Below, one piece after another: positions 21,670 to 33,707 of a stretch of DNA of 64,000 bases. Made by a program: the position numbers and the translations under genes. This stretch comes from Albifimbria verrucaria (Eukaryota > Ascomycota > Sordariomycetes > Hypocreales > Stachybotryaceae). The notes under the pieces were generated by a model. That model worked only from the letters and a program-made list of their open reading frames with translations. It had not been told where the DNA came from and did not search any database. The stretch's first letter is position 1. Every line of letters begins with the position of its first letter. The stretch is from positions 1 to 64,000 of the forward strand of contig JAHREC010000029.1 in assembly GCA_020081605.1 (NCBI GenBank), written 5' to 3'.

Positions 21670-23069
21670 GCCAAAAAAATAAGGGTCATCCCTGGTCACT
21701 GAGATATGTCAATATCTGAACCAAAGCTCACACCAGAAAGATTGGGTTTCTTCTATCGATTCATCCCGTCGTGGCTTGAATACACAAACCCAGAAAACCG
21801 CACCCTCAATACCTGCCTTACATAGGAGACATTGTTTGATACAGCAACTTAACAAAGCCACCAATGCTGAGGGATCTGAGAAGCTTCCGTTACTCCAAGG
21901 ATTTTTTTACTCGAGTCAATTTGCCATAGCAGGAGTGGGGATGATCAACCTGCTAATAATTGACAAGAGATGCCTTCCTTTTGAATAGCAACAGGTAATC
22001 AATTTTTAGGTCCATGCTCGTGTGATATATACTACGAGGGACTATTTCTTTAAAAGTTCAATTCGATATTTTGCACCATCCTATGGGAAACTTTTCGTTT
22101 TGTGGTCAAGACCAGGTCCGTGCGTCTTGCCCGATATTTTCAAGTTATTATCGTGAAGACCATAAGACAGCCTAATTGGTAACAGCAAATGTAGACCAAC
22201 TTCGAAGATAAGAGCTACCTGTTAACTCATGCTTAATGAGCCTAATTCTGTTGCTAGTTAGTCACTACATTCCATGAAACATCTTCTTTCCAAGCTGAAA
22301 TCGAATCTGATTCGAACCAGCCTAGGACTTCAGGCTCTCGAGGTGATTTATCCATCGCTCAGAAATATCGTTCGGTTTTAAATCTCATCTCCGCCAATTA
22401 CCACGTGGTCTGCTATCACTAGCAGGGTGAGTACCCCTGGGGCAGACATCATATCACTTTGTATTTTATATGGGTTCCATCATGTGCTTTTTCTAGCACA
22501 CTGTAAGCCGGGATCCATGGTTGTGTTGCAGAGAGCTCACACGGAGGTTGCCGTGAGTGTCATTGGATCCCATTGAATGTGCGAAGACCACATCGAAGCA
22601 TCGGACATGGATCTGGGAAGAAACTAGTGACATTAGCCTGTTAGTGAATGCGCCGGTGATCAAAGTCGTAATATTTAGTGACTTTGCGAAGATCTACATC
22701 ATTTATCTGGTATTGAGAGAATGGTTTTAGGTGTTTCATGCAGCGACATGTTGGCTAAATACTATGGTGCTCATAACATCAATTTGGCCTTCACACATTC
22801 AATGAGATATAGCGTCCGTAGTCTTTTGGATGAAGACATACTCTACCCTTTTTAGTAAAATTACTCGTAGGTCTTCTCCGACATTTCATGATGAACATGG
22901 GCTTAGATGTTGTTTTCACGCATAAACGGCTCTATTTTTGACGCCACAGTATGTTTCAAGGTAATCATTGGGGTGTCCTGGGACGTAAGGGAGATCCCAA
23001 GTTAATGTCCACTGGGAGTAAATGAAGCACATCTCGCCCATCCAGCACATGTTTAGCTACCGGCTCCAT
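21670..23069. other. No gene recognised
   Basis: No frame with a motif on either strand. Several stretches are rich in TpA and short of long frames, as expected after RIP-like decay. Confidence 0.4.
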
Positions 23070-24214
23070 CTATCCGTAATGAAGTAAAGTACCGATGGGT
23101 AAATGACGTAATTGACCTTTTGCAATGGAAGTACAACGCCACAGAAACCTTGAAGGAAGGGATTCAGTCTCACCCTCGAATTTAGCTCCATGCATAGAGC
23201 GCACTTTATGATATGTTACTTGCACCAATGGTTGAAGCTGGGGTATATGAGGTTGTTTCTGACGGGGCTTCACATATTCACTAGTATAAGTTAATAAAGC
23301 GCGCAACTCCCTTTGGTTCCGTGGGTCGTTGATTCTGTCATTCGATGGTTCTCGAACGGTCAATTACAACCTCCTAAGAAGGAATTTAGGGTGCCTTAAA
23401 CGTCCAAAGTACTTGTCATAAAAAAGAAACCCTTATCCGCATATGGGTGGAGCGATGAAAGGCTTTATCCACCCACATCAACTGGCCTCAAGTCCCTTCG
23501 CTAACAGGTATCAGATTAGCATGCAGGATCTGCCAACTCCACCATCTAGATCACCTTGCTAGCTGGAACTGCAGATAGTCGATGCTGAGGATAGGTTTAT
23601 ATCAAAAAGGAGGAATAAGCCGGAAAATAAAAGTTAGATACTGACTAACAGAAGCATGTATTATAATAATCATAATTTGCCTTTCGGAACACTGCTAGAG
23701 ACGTGGCACATGCTGCAATTAGTTCGACAATAGATAATCAAAACACCCAGTTAACGTTGCATTGGCTAAGCAGATCCAGGCTTCATGCACCTGCGTGGTA
23801 AGCAGATACGTCATTGGGATGCAAAGAGCGCACCGTCATTATAAGGCCTCGACAGCTTCTAAGCTTACTTGAAATTATCAGCGAGGCCTTGCCTATAAGA
23901 GTAGTTAATGCGCCCATGGGATCCGCACATTCAAAGTGCACAGCGATACAATAACTAACTCGTAAGCCTCAGCTGACTGAGTGCAGCGTAACACAAAGAA
24001 ATATTGAGATAACTGTACTATAGGATGATAGAATGAAACAAGTCACATGCGGCAGTGGAAAAAGTATAGAATCTTATCGAATTCTTACAATATTGAAGCC
24101 TATGATTCACATTAAGCACCGACTTTGCAGATTTGACTTACACCTCACACAAAACGTACTAAGCATAGATTTTTTTATCTTCAAAATCGAGTTTGTCACT
24201 ACCCTCTGTCCTTT
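23070..24214. other. No supported gene
   Basis: A 97-codon minus frame at 23070-23363 (NDRINDPRNQRELRALLTYT) looks slightly protein-like but is unrecognised. The remainder shows nothing. Confidence 0.3.
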
Positions 24215-24608
24215 ATGCTCGCTATACGTGGCATGACTGCCCCGATAGCTGAGGATGAATGCGGTGACCTCGGCGTCATGCAAGTGCCTGAGAGTGTTGA
24301 TCCAAGTACAGTGCGCAAATGCTTTGAGCACCCTCTCAGCAACACTGCTGTCTCTTCCAGGGACGAAGAAAACTCTACCAACCAACTCTTCAAGCGCGCC
24401 TGTTGGTTTGGAGCCCAAAGTGGCTGCATCAATGGGCATCGTTGGAAGAGGTGCGACCCTCAATCAGCAGGCCATTTGGTGCTGGACTGCCCGAGTGGCT
24501 GACGGTCAAGGACCCTGGTATACGTGTGGAAGGGACCAGGACTGTAACATGGGAATGAAATGCGGAGCTGGGTGCTGTAAGGACTGTGGATGTAACTACC
24601 ATGTCTAA
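24215..24608 (+). pseudogene. IDI-2-like small cysteine-rich protein relic
   Basis: The first frame (from ATG 24215) gives ECGDLGVMQVPESVDPSTVRKC, then ACWFGAQSGCINGHRWKRCDP. The second frame, overlapping from about 24450, gives WCWTARVADGQGPWYTC and RDQDCNMGMKCGAGCCKDCGC before the stop at 24606-24608. The spacing of Cys, the ECGDLGVM start, the repeated WCWTA and the closing CGC recall the IDI-2-type proteins (induced during incompatibility in Podospora) and their effector-like relatives. One base is lost or gained near 24450-24475. One position where relatives have a Cys before Trp reads His-Arg. No signal peptide is found directly upstream, so the first exon may be missing. Family assignment is from memory of motif order and is moderately sure. 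Confidence 0.5.
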
Positions 24609-25828
24609 TTGATAATTCTTTGTAATTGCTTGGTATCCTTCGCCATGCGGAGGTAGCGAGTAGTTTCTAGCCTATGCTATCTCTGGTGTAGAGTTCAACT
24701 CATATTCTTTTATTCAATATAAATAGAGATAGATGATACAGCTACTATAATAAAAAGGAATCTTTTGTAGTTATAATGATAATTATGGAATAAAACCCTG
24801 GTAATGACGATAAACAGAAGATTAAGATAGATAAAGCATGTGGAGCTGAAGAATTGAATGAATTGCCTAGACATAACCCTATTAGAAGCAATAAAAGCTT
24901 GCTTATATTTATACTTCATAGTAACGCATGTTGATAGCCCCTTCTATATCTCAATCAAGGACAAAGATAGTTGGCTTGCATGCGGCAACCGCTATGTCCA
25001 TGATTTACATTTGAAGGGTTTGACGCGCACTTTCTCGGTGAGTGACAGAACTGTACCGACCCTTATGCCATGACCCATACTCAAAATGCTTCTTCCCAAT
25101 TTCTAAACAAGCCATACAGCCATACAGCCATACCAGTCCACTCGCTAGCCTAGAACCAAGGTTTTACCTTATAAACCAGTCAAAATGATCATTCCAAATG
25201 TGGTGATAGCTTGCGCTTGAAACCTTTCACGCACGTCTCCTATTATCTTGTCGATCAAAGGCGAGCTCAGGCGTTTTCAAGGCAAATATCATGGGCTTCG
25301 CATGGGTGACAAGCGATACAAAACTGAATCGAGCCAACCGCATAATAAGTGCTGTATTTATTGGCTGGAATCCGAAGCGTTGGATCATCATCTCTTGCCT
25401 ATGATCTGACTGTACCCAACTCATTACAAGAGCGGTTGGGATCCCTTTTCAAAATATGCAACATGTTATGTAGTTAGCCTGTTGGCCCGCATCCTACTTT
25501 GAGTGTCAGCCCTCGTAGGAATCTTCACAGGCCCAGAAGAAAAGTTAGCTTGATGATCGATTAATTCCTTCTTCCAATTGTAAAATAACCTTATATTCAA
25601 TCTTGAGTGAAACACAATTTAAAGATTGGGTCGTTAGAAAATAAGCATTTATGAAAATTAGGTCTATACTTGGAATCGACATCATAGACACGGACATTTC
25701 CACCCCTTGTAGAGGAGGTTCTCTGTTATCCCCAACAATAGTAGTGCATCTTGGATGCTGTCAAGACACAGCGGTCCTGACTAATGGCTCTTGAAAAATA
25801 GGAACTTGTCTATGAACAGAAACTAGTA
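24609..25828. other. AT-rich, no gene recognised
   Basis: 24690-24850 and 25560-25680 are strongly AT-rich. No frame with a motif. A short direct repeat (catacagc, three times) occurs at about 25113-25137. Confidence 0.4.
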
Positions 25829-26238
25829 TCAGAACAGGGGCGCGGGGATCAAAGAGCCCTGTAGAAGCAGTTCGCCATCTTGGGCACATTTTAATATAGA
25901 TTCAACATCTTGGTGTGACCTGAGCCTGCGTAGAAGTTCGATGGACTCGGCCTCAGACCTAGACCTCAGTAACTGGAGCAGCTCTTCAAGGACTGTGTTC
26001 CTCTTTTCCAGCGCCCCACATCGCCGCCTAAGTGCCTGACCGTGCGTTTCTGTGGGAGCCGCGAGATAAACACAAACCAGGGAGCGAGAAATACATGCCG
26101 AGCAGTGGGGACGTTCCGCAGTGCACTGGCGATCAATTCAGCAAGCCACTCTACTACGAGTACACCAAGAGAGGCCGTTAAGCTTACTTTACTCTTGCGG
26201 GCTCGACAGGCCTCACACGCGACCGGAACCCCCGCTGC
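25829..26238 (-). pseudogene. Zn2Cys6 transcription factor DNA-binding end, truncated
   Basis: Exon 26238-26188 reads VPVACEACRARKSK. A 62-nt intron (GTAAGC donor 26187, CCAG acceptor 26126) follows at the position typical for fungal zinc clusters. Exon 26125-25829 continues CTAERPHCSACISRSLVC. Together they form a perfect CX2CX6CX6CX2CX6C cluster. Next come ETHGQALRRRCGALEKRN and LLQLLRSRSEAESIELLRRL, then DVESILKCAQDGELLLQ, the standard linker of this subfamily, but the frame ends within about ten residues. Full members continue for several hundred more residues. The acceptor before 26238 suggests an earlier exon, which I could not place. It ends at almost the same linker position as the gene at 35493-36058. 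Confidence 0.75.
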
Positions 26239-26384
26239 CTGTAAACATATGAGGACTTAATAGTGGTGGTAGTATTGGTGGCACAGGAAATAATAGGAGG
26301 CAGCAGAGGCATATTGCCCTGCCCACCTTCGTCTGGCTGTCCATCTTTGTTGGCTCTCATGAGTGGCAAGACACAGCGCGTCAA

Positions 26385-26796
26385 CCAGGTTCATGAACAA
26401 GAAGGGTTTCTGGCTATGCCGAGGGTGTGCCGGATAAATGCGCCAATAACATCGCCTTAGCCTGTTCGGATCATAATTAACCCGGTAGCCGCGCAATGTC
26501 CATCTGATCAATCAAACTGGCAAGAGTCCAACCAACCACTTCCCCTGTCTATTCGGCAAATATCTTCGAAGCCAGGACATCGGAGGCAAACCAACACACT
26601 TGGTGTACTTTGTATGATAATTTCACTGTCGTCACTACTAGACCGAAGCTTTGACCACTCGCTAGAAGCCTACATGTGACATGACTATCTTTCCGTCTAG
26701 TTACCTTGGATTCTTGATAACGCCCTCACCTCTACTAAACGGCACTATTAGAAGAACGAACAGTAAGCTCTGAAGGGCGGTGAGATTTCAAGGGTC
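26385..26796. other. No gene recognised
   Basis: Nothing supportable. The missing first exon of the Zn2Cys6 relic may lie at the left edge. Confidence 0.3.
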
Positions 26797-29019
26797 CTAA
26801 AAGCTCCCCATCTCCAGTAAAATAATGAGAAACCAATAGAAAGCACTATATAATCGAGATAATAGATATATCCGACTCGTTTTGTCTTGTAGAAGTAGTA
26901 AAGGCTTTGTCACATCGTATACTCCGACTCGTCTATAATGCTTCTGATTCACATCATGAAATTCCAAAACAAGTCCACCTAAGCAACGGGGTATGCTTTT
27001 GACAGGGGCGAGTCGAAGTTCGATATACACTAGCAACGACCACATGGCCAAGTAAGCGAGCTTTTCCTTTTGGTCAAAATGGGAACTTTCATCGTCCATT
27101 ACAACATCAAAATCCGTAGTCAAGCTCGTAGTACTGGATATTTCGGTAGAGACTTGTAAAGTATCTCCGTAATCAGTTCCATCTGTTCGTAAGATCGAAG
27201 TCGGTTGGAAAAAATTTCCTCGTAGTATGAGCGGAACCTGCAAATCCTCAAGACTGCGTTTTTTGCTCCCAAATCGTTCATATTCGAAAAGACATTTGAA
27301 GTCGGGGCAACGCTTATGATACCGGAGGTGGCCTGGGTGCACATGCACATTGCTCCCAGCCCAGCTCCCACGACGGAGCACGCCACCTCATCAGACGATA
27401 TTTTGCAAGCTGCGCACAACCTATATGTCGAGTCCAACATAATTCTTGTAGCAAACTGTTACTAGATAGCCCATAGCTAAATCTGTTGCCTGTAAGCCTC
27501 GTTAAAAATCTTGAATACCGTGTACGGCGATGAGTCTGTCGCTCTCTTTAGTAAGGTTGCACCTGGTAAACGACTTGACAAAAGGTTTCCATCCTCATAA
27601 ATTTCGTCATTCCAGTTGTCACCCCGTTGAGGCCGAAGCGCGGCATTCTTCAGTGGATTTTGACTATTGTTGAACCAAGGTGGCTGTGTTGTAGGATGCG
27701 TGCCGTCAGCAAAAAGCTCTGCACTAGTGTTTTCCGGACACTTCCAAAAAGTTTTGGGACGCCGAGAAGTGCAAAACTCTGAGAGATAGAAACCTCTCCT
27801 GCATTACCCAAGCTCTTTTGTTCAGCAAACCCTATTCCACATTATTCGTCCAATGATACGCGGGGAATGCCCGGTACATCCCATTGGGATGAGCTCCATC
27901 TTCTCCTAATTTCAAATCCCAAGTTGTGTGGATATTGTACGCACACTCAGCAAAGCTGTACCTTTCAAAAAAAACAGTGCAACTAAAATGTTTAATGCTC
28001 CAGTTGCTGAAAAGGCTGTGGGAATAAACATCGCGCATGGTGGTTGCTTCGCCAAGCCAGTCGTTTGGGTTTGAAAGGTACATAACGAGTCAATCCATAT
28101 GTGCTGTATAGATAGCCGCCTCGCAATACCGATGGCGCTATGAAGGTCTTAGGAAGATTTTCGATGGGAATACCGGTCCTCACGGAGTACCCGGCTTTGG
28201 CTGTGGGCTTGGTTGGTTTCGAGTCCCCATTAATAACTCACGGTTGCGTAAGATTTCCTTTCCATGTCCGTACCATCATGGAGGTATATCATTCCTGCTA
28301 TGTCATCGATTCTAAGCAGCCGAGTAGGGCGCCAATAATGGTAACCGTTTTTTGTTCTTGCATGACATGCTTGGTGGCTGTCAAGGCACACCTCCAACTT
28401 GGATTTCATGAACTCGAACGAACCCTCCGAGCTCATGTTAGATGACAAGACTTCCACAGCTTGCGGATCATGATCAGCTAAAGAGTGTTGGTTACCTAAA
28501 CAAGTTTTTCCATGCTAGACACGTACATTCCAGTAGCAACGTAGGGAGCAGAATCCACAAGGTGTCACTATCACCATGACAAGGATTTAGTCTTAGCTCT
28601 ATTGCCTTGGCATTAACGCCTTTCTTGAGTGATAAAAGGCTGCGAAGGATGATATAACTCAGCTTTGGTGGTCCAAGTGTCCTTCCGTGGGAACTAGCCT
28701 CCTCTATGTGCCAGCTGTGGCGTGACCATGTAATTAAGCAGATACGGCATTTCTCAGGTTAGGTCGTGCTGATAGTAGGCATGAATTCACGTTCCTCATG
28801 GATACCAACCTTTTGTTGACCTTGGAATATTAGCGCACAATCTTCGCAGATAGCGCCTATATGAAGGTTGTCGGTGTTGCATGCCATGGCGCTGCTTTGA
28901 GTTGAGTATCGTCTGCGTGTTGTCCCCGCACGCTTTTGGTTGATTGATTCCATATTGGCTATTACTGACAAGGTATAGGTATGAATACTTAATGATGATA
29001 AAACACCATACAGTAGCAC
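26797..29019 (-). pseudogene. HET-domain (heterokaryon incompatibility) protein, heavily frameshifted
   Basis: Reading leftwards, a likely N-terminus around MACNTDNLHIGAICEDCALIF (about 28894 down) is followed by LSYIILRSLLSL in another frame. Then come CLDSHQACHA, PTRLLRIDD and YATVSY, where a TAA replaces the Cys of the hallmark SYCWG; WG follows. The HET core continues in three frames: RTGIPIENLPKTF, then IQHIWIDSLC, then DWLGEATTMRDVYSHSLF, so shifts lie near 28140 and 28085. The tail (27440-26797) ends with CLGGLVLEFHDVNQKHYRRVG, the usual HET C-terminal strand; it also has a frame change near 27300-27380. Known: HET proteins trigger cell death when unlike strains fuse. This copy has at least four lesions and cannot be functional. 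Confidence 0.8.
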
Positions 29020-29394
29020 CGGGGTGTTTAGTTAGGTGTATTAATGTATACTCTTCTTATTGTGGAGGGTGCTGTTCAGAAGGTGCGCGGACAACTCACG
29101 TAGGATCAAATGCGAGATAAATGGCGTTTAGGGCTTCTATGCTTGGCGGTGAAGTACTATTGTCGTTGGTTAGTTTATATTTCCACATTTGGACGTTTGA
29201 CGCAGGGCTATGCGGACCGAGTATATTTCTAATTGACGTGCCTCACAAACAAAGCGCTACATTGTTGTCGTGGCTGCGCCCACATATAAAAGTTCGTAGC
29301 ATAAAGTTGGCTATTGCGAATCGGTATGAGGGCTATTGGTCAAACGATGCCGCCGTGACAACGAACACAAAGCTCCTTTGTTCACGACCCGGGC

Positions 29395-29850
29395 TTGATC
29401 ACGCAGGGCAACTCCAAAACGAATGTAACGGCTCAAAGGCAGGACCTTGTCTTGACGATATCATCATCGCCTCCACCTGATGAAGGTTTCCACCTCATTC
29501 AAGCCAGCGACATGAAGGTATCGCATAGCGCCGACCATTTCAACAAACTACCACTTAGACCGCATGATGTGCATAACGCTCAAATCATTTTATATCCACT
29601 GACAATATTACAAAAGTGGTCAGCATATCATCAGTGCTTTACCACAGAGACGCCTAAGTGGCGGGGCGGCCCTAATGATCCCTACACATTGTGCAGTGTC
29701 TGTGGTTTGGCATATGCCAGACCCCGACGCAACACGAACCAGCACTTATCCCAGACAACTAAACCGCCATGCAATGGAGGAAGCAAAAGGACAGTGATGA
29801 AAAAATGGATCAAGCACACTTGGTCCATTATGTGTGCAACAAGTGATTAA
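29395..29850 (+). pseudogene. GATA zinc-finger protein relic with a broken first Cys
   Basis: A 151-residue frame. Near residues 80-111 it reads YHQCFTTETPKWRGGPNDP followed by YTLCSVCGLAYARPRR. This is a type-IV GATA finger (CX2C-X17-CX2C, then the basic GLxYA(K/R) tail), except that the first Cys is Tyr; TGC or TGT to TAC or TAT is a single G-to-A change. Also seen are RGGP for RRGP and SVC for NAC. The upstream residues are Ser/Thr-rich without a motif. Known: the four Cys hold the zinc, so DNA binding is probably lost. It is a different GATA class from the WC-1-like relic 8 kb upstream (TETPKW, LAYAR). Confidence 0.68.
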
Positions 29851-29995
29851 AGACACGCAGTCACAACGGCACAACAAAGCATAGCCGTCAACGAGTTAGA
29901 GCTCGGGCTGATAGGAAACAAGATAACTAGGGACTCTGACGGCCCAGCAATTTGTGTATGACCACGGAATAATAAAATCTCTTTTTAGCAAAAGA

Positions 29996-30631
29996 CTAGA
30001 GACCCTTAGACTCATCTCCTGTATTGCAGCATCGATATTGCTCTTCTTCTTGTCCATTAAATCCTCCTGTGCAGCTCTCTCTTCTACACTTGAGGCACAG
30101 GACTCGGTTCGATGGCCATCTGCTCTCGTATCTCGTATACGCAGATACGTAAGGCACTATCGGGCTTACCGGCGGGTCAAATATGGTTGAGAAAGAATAA
30201 GACGAGTCTGCTGCTACATCGAGCATTTCCGAGGACGGGATGGCGTTCGGAAGCATTGTTATAGCGTGACCCTCGTATGGCAGAGTACCATGGAGGTTTG
30301 CATTCATAAAAGGATAATACCCAATGAAAGATGTATGGGTCGTTGCCTCGCTCGAACTTGGTATGGGACAGGGTTGAGCAGTATTCTGCCATTGCTAAGC
30401 ATGTGATTGCGCATTGAAGGTATACTGTATGAGACGAGTTAGTTGTCTGTTTGGTAAACAGAATACTACACGGTTACGGTAGGCTGACTCCAAATGAACA
30501 CCTATCAAGCATGCCCAGATGGTCAAGAGACCCTTGATAAGACTGCCCTGATTCGATGACATATTAGGTTGCACCCTCTGTTGATTTTGAATATGAAGTA
30601 TATGGAGAACTGAACCATCAGCATATGCCAC
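29996..30631 (-). pseudogene. Ser/Pro-rich protein relic interrupted by TAG
   Basis: One minus-strand frame stays open from 30631 to 29996 apart from a single TAG at 30397-30395, where CAG would restore Gln. The middle reads QPCPIPSSSEATTHTSFIGY and ITMLPNAIPSSEMLDVAADS, which resembles the activation region of a fungal transcription factor. Two stretches within the frame have intron-like borders (GTGTTC...ACAG before 30398; GTAAGC...AAG after DPP), so the mature form may differ. No DNA-binding domain is attached. Unrecognised; possibly linked in origin to the GATA relic nearby, which runs the other way. Confidence 0.35.
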
Positions 30632-30931
30632 AGCAGAATATACCCAGGACTGGGCGAATTAAAACTCCATAGTGAAATGACGCGGTTGCTATCAGCGAAG
30701 TTGAGGCCGTGTTACGGCTTGATATTAATATCATTTAAGCCAGCTGAGTGAAGGGGATCCAAAGTGTATCCACAAGACCCTGTATTCTATTGACACTGGC
30801 GTACCCCATTGAGGTAAACCCTTCCATACCCCTCATGGTAGACAGCAGATTCAAATACAATATCACGCGGATTATGCCGCGGAGCGAACCTCGCTGCTTC
30901 CTTAATTCGCGACTACAAGTGTGTCACTAAC

Positions 30932-31524
30932 TTCAAAGTACTTGTAGATTGTGATTTGATGTTGAGATTAGCATCAGCAATGCCAAAAGGCGTTTCAGTG
31001 TTTCATATTTTCTTGGCCTCGGTCAATGGGCTTGATTTCTGGCCGATATAGCTTCTTCTGCCTCTTTTTGTGTTCGAGCGTTTGAGGAGCATTATATGCT
31101 CAAGAACTGGCCAGAATGGTTGACGCCGGCCTGTTCAGGAAGCAACTCATCTCGCCCACGCACACATATCAGCGCCTTTCATAGTCATTCTGGACCCGCT
31201 CTCAGGACGGAGGACCCTCTCAGCAGGTTCATGGCGGTAGGTTCTCATTAGTTACATCTCTCCACCAAAATTGAGATCAGCACACAGATATTTCATACGG
31301 CCCACTTTCTAGGGCGATTATATTCACCCGTTCTTCCAGAGCATAGTCTGGACGCCGTTCTTGAATACCAAGGGTTCATTACCAAATCAGTTTCTCCACT
31401 ACCTTGGGCATTTAATTCACAATGTGGAGCCTGGAAAAGGTTGTGTTGTAATCGGGTGCCGAGATAGTAGATGTATAGCCGCATATCAGATGATTCCAAA
31501 ATCTTTGCGTACTAGCAAGCCTAA
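30932..31524. other. No gene recognised
   Basis: Short frames only. A 68-codon minus frame at 31293-31499 has no motif. Confidence 0.35.
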
Positions 31525-31738
31525 TTAGGCCACCCTGGTATCATGCCCATTTTTACCACTGACGGTGTCTTTCCCACGCTGAAAAGAATAAACCGACATA
31601 GGCTGGGCAGGGTTATCGAGAATGGGCTGCAAACTTTCCACCAGCCATCCGGAATACGTGCCAGAATGATCGACACTGACTTCTTGGAATTGCCTTATTA
31701 GGCGCTCGACTTCAAGGCGCAGACCGTCCTGATCAAGG

Positions 31739-32173
31739 GTGTGTGTCAAAGCCCAAACCACCGACCGATATGGGATGGTGTTAAACACCACATACCACGG
31801 CGATGAGGACATCGTGGCTAACAACTTTGGAGCCCAGTCGATCGAAGCTTTGACCAATAAATTGCCGGCACGCAGCAACGACAGTTTTGTGGAAGTTGAC
31901 GTCGGCAGAAACGTCGGTGGCCTCGATGTCGACGCCATCACACTCGTAGAGACGTTGTCCGGGGATATCTCGGGCAAGTTTTATACATTTGGGCTAATAT
32001 TCCTTATTCTGACATATGCGAAGCTGAAAGGCGATGGGAAGATGCCTGACACTGCATAAATGGACATGTTAGGGATGACCCGCGTGCAATTGAAGGACAG
32101 CAGAGTGGCAGCGGATGGGCTTAGTAAGGTGTATGAGGAGCATACAGTGGATGCTTGGGTGCCTGAGGCATAA
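31739..32173 (+). pseudogene. Unrecognised coding relic with one TAA
   Basis: The frame from 31739 reads YHGDEDIVANNFGAQSIEAL, then DSFVEVDVGRNVGGLDVDAI and a hydrophobic FGLIFLILTYAKL. It stops at TAA 32057-32059 after KMPDTA and continues in the same frame with MDMLGMTRVQLKDSRVAADG to a second stop at 32171-32173. Continuity across a TAA (CAA to TAA would be one change) suggests a decayed gene. A 150-codon frame on the opposite strand (31525-31977) overlaps it and also looks partly protein-like; I favour the plus frame because of its continuation beyond the stop, but this is not certain. The family is unknown. Confidence 0.3.
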
Positions 32174-32375
32174 AACCGTAAGGGTGAGTTTGAGGCAGCA
32201 ATAATGGATCATCCCAAGTGCAATATTTCGCGACCAACATCCAACTACAATGTTGCGGGGTGAAATTTAGCTCACTCTTCGGTCCGCATTGCGCTTCATT
32301 TCTTGATATACTACCCATAGCAACTGTAACAACCCGTCCAGTCACACGCCCTGAGTTCCGATCGCCATAATTTGC

Positions 32376-32998
32376 GTGCACGACCATCGACCGCCCAGTG
32401 AAAGCAACTCTTACCCCGACACTGTACCCTGCAGACTCTACAAGACCTCTCCTTCCGGCTTCAATCACATTCCCAAGGCTAAGCTTATGGGGCGTGATCG
32501 CAAACCTAAGGAAGCTCCTGACAGTTTCCGCAACTCCAGAACACGCAAACGACTTGACAGTTCCCATGACCGCAACAGTGACTACAATAATGTTAATGAC
32601 GATGGTTTCCCCGGGGCATTCTACACCGCAGGGCACTAGAACGTAACCGCATCGCTGCCAAGAAGTGCCGTGTGCGGAAGCGCGAGGAAGCGTCTGCTCT
32701 TGCCTCACGCGAACAGGCCCTTGAGGACCAAAACCAATACTTATACACCCGCTACAAATCCCTATCCACCGAAATTTACCTGCTTAAGACTGAGCTGCTT
32801 CGCCATACCAACTGTAACTGTACCCTCATACAAGAGTATATTACCAACGAAGCGAGACTCTCCATGGATCAGTTCAATGCGTCGCCCTTAGCGATGTATC
32901 CATGTGGCGACGCAACTCCTAATAATCTGGATAATCGAACAAGACGAACGAGTGGTCTGGATGCTGAAGCACTCCCCTCGATGACCATAACCCCTTAG
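32376..32998 (+). pseudogene. bZIP transcription factor (ATF/CREB-like), frameshifted
   Basis: The 3' frame carries ALERNRIAAKKCRVRKREEA, the NxxAAxxCRxRK basic region, followed by a leucine-zipper helix (ALEDQNQYLYTRYKSLS, then TEIYLLKTELLRH) and the NCNCTLIQEYI motif that follows the zipper in ATF-type fungal bZIPs. Upstream, another frame (32376-32639) gives RTRKRLDSSHDRNSDYNNVN and DDGFPG, the usual acidic/Asn stretch before the basic region. The join near 32605-32625 is out of frame. The protein is otherwise short, about 200 residues with a weak tail ending PSMTITP. Known: ATF/CREB bZIPs govern stress responses and secondary metabolism. A more decayed homolog lies at 48369-48488 on the minus strand. 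Confidence 0.75.
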
Positions 32999-33389
32999 GC
33001 GATCCTATGACCGAACTCAGCTCCAACAGGCGGTCGGACGAGTTGCCCGACAACACCACCATCACACCAAATCTGACATATTCACATAACTCCCCAAATG
33101 TCGATATATACAAGTACAGATACGATAATATTCTAGGTAACACATGGTCAGCCTGACTACGATGTGACTGTCAGACATCCGTGGCCATTGACAGGAGCAA
33201 AATTCGATGTATAGTGAATATATTGCTGTGAGCAGTTCATGAGGTTGTCGGTTCGAAATATCACCATGATCGGCACTGTTGCCTTCCACCGAGGGGTTGT
33301 CGACGGTTGCTTTGTTCTGCAATCGGTGAGCCATTGATTGTAGGGAATCTTTTTCTTGTTGACCCGTTTTGACCCTAATACGTTTGAGT

Positions 33390-33480
33390 TGACAGGGAAC
33401 AAAAGGAAAGCAAAGAGAAAGAAAGAAATAAAAGTAAGGAAAAGAGGAGAAGAAGGAGTTAAGAGTTAGGAAGCAGATGG
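33390..33480 (+). repeat. Purine-rich (GA) tract
   Basis: About 90 bases made almost only of A and G (AAAGAAAGAAA/GAGGAGAAGAAGG type). Low complexity. Confidence 0.7.
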
Positions 33481-33707
33481 AGAAACCAGCTCGATTTTGG
33501 AATAGTTAAGATGCTGGCTTGAAAGTTTGAAACATGCTCATATTATTCTAAGGATTAATGATTATATCGAAATGTTGCGATGACGCTGTTTTATGGTAAT
33601 TATGCAGTCATCATATCCTCATTCCGGTAATGGTGTCTCTAAGACCTCCGCATCCTCCTGAGTGATTATCGAATTACAGGGGGCCACGGCACGGAGCATT
33701 CTGTTCG

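Noticed and set aside
31525..31977. 150-codon minus-strand frame
   Set aside because: It overlaps a plus-strand frame that continues in register beyond a single TAA to 32173; I kept the plus frame, but the choice is not firm.
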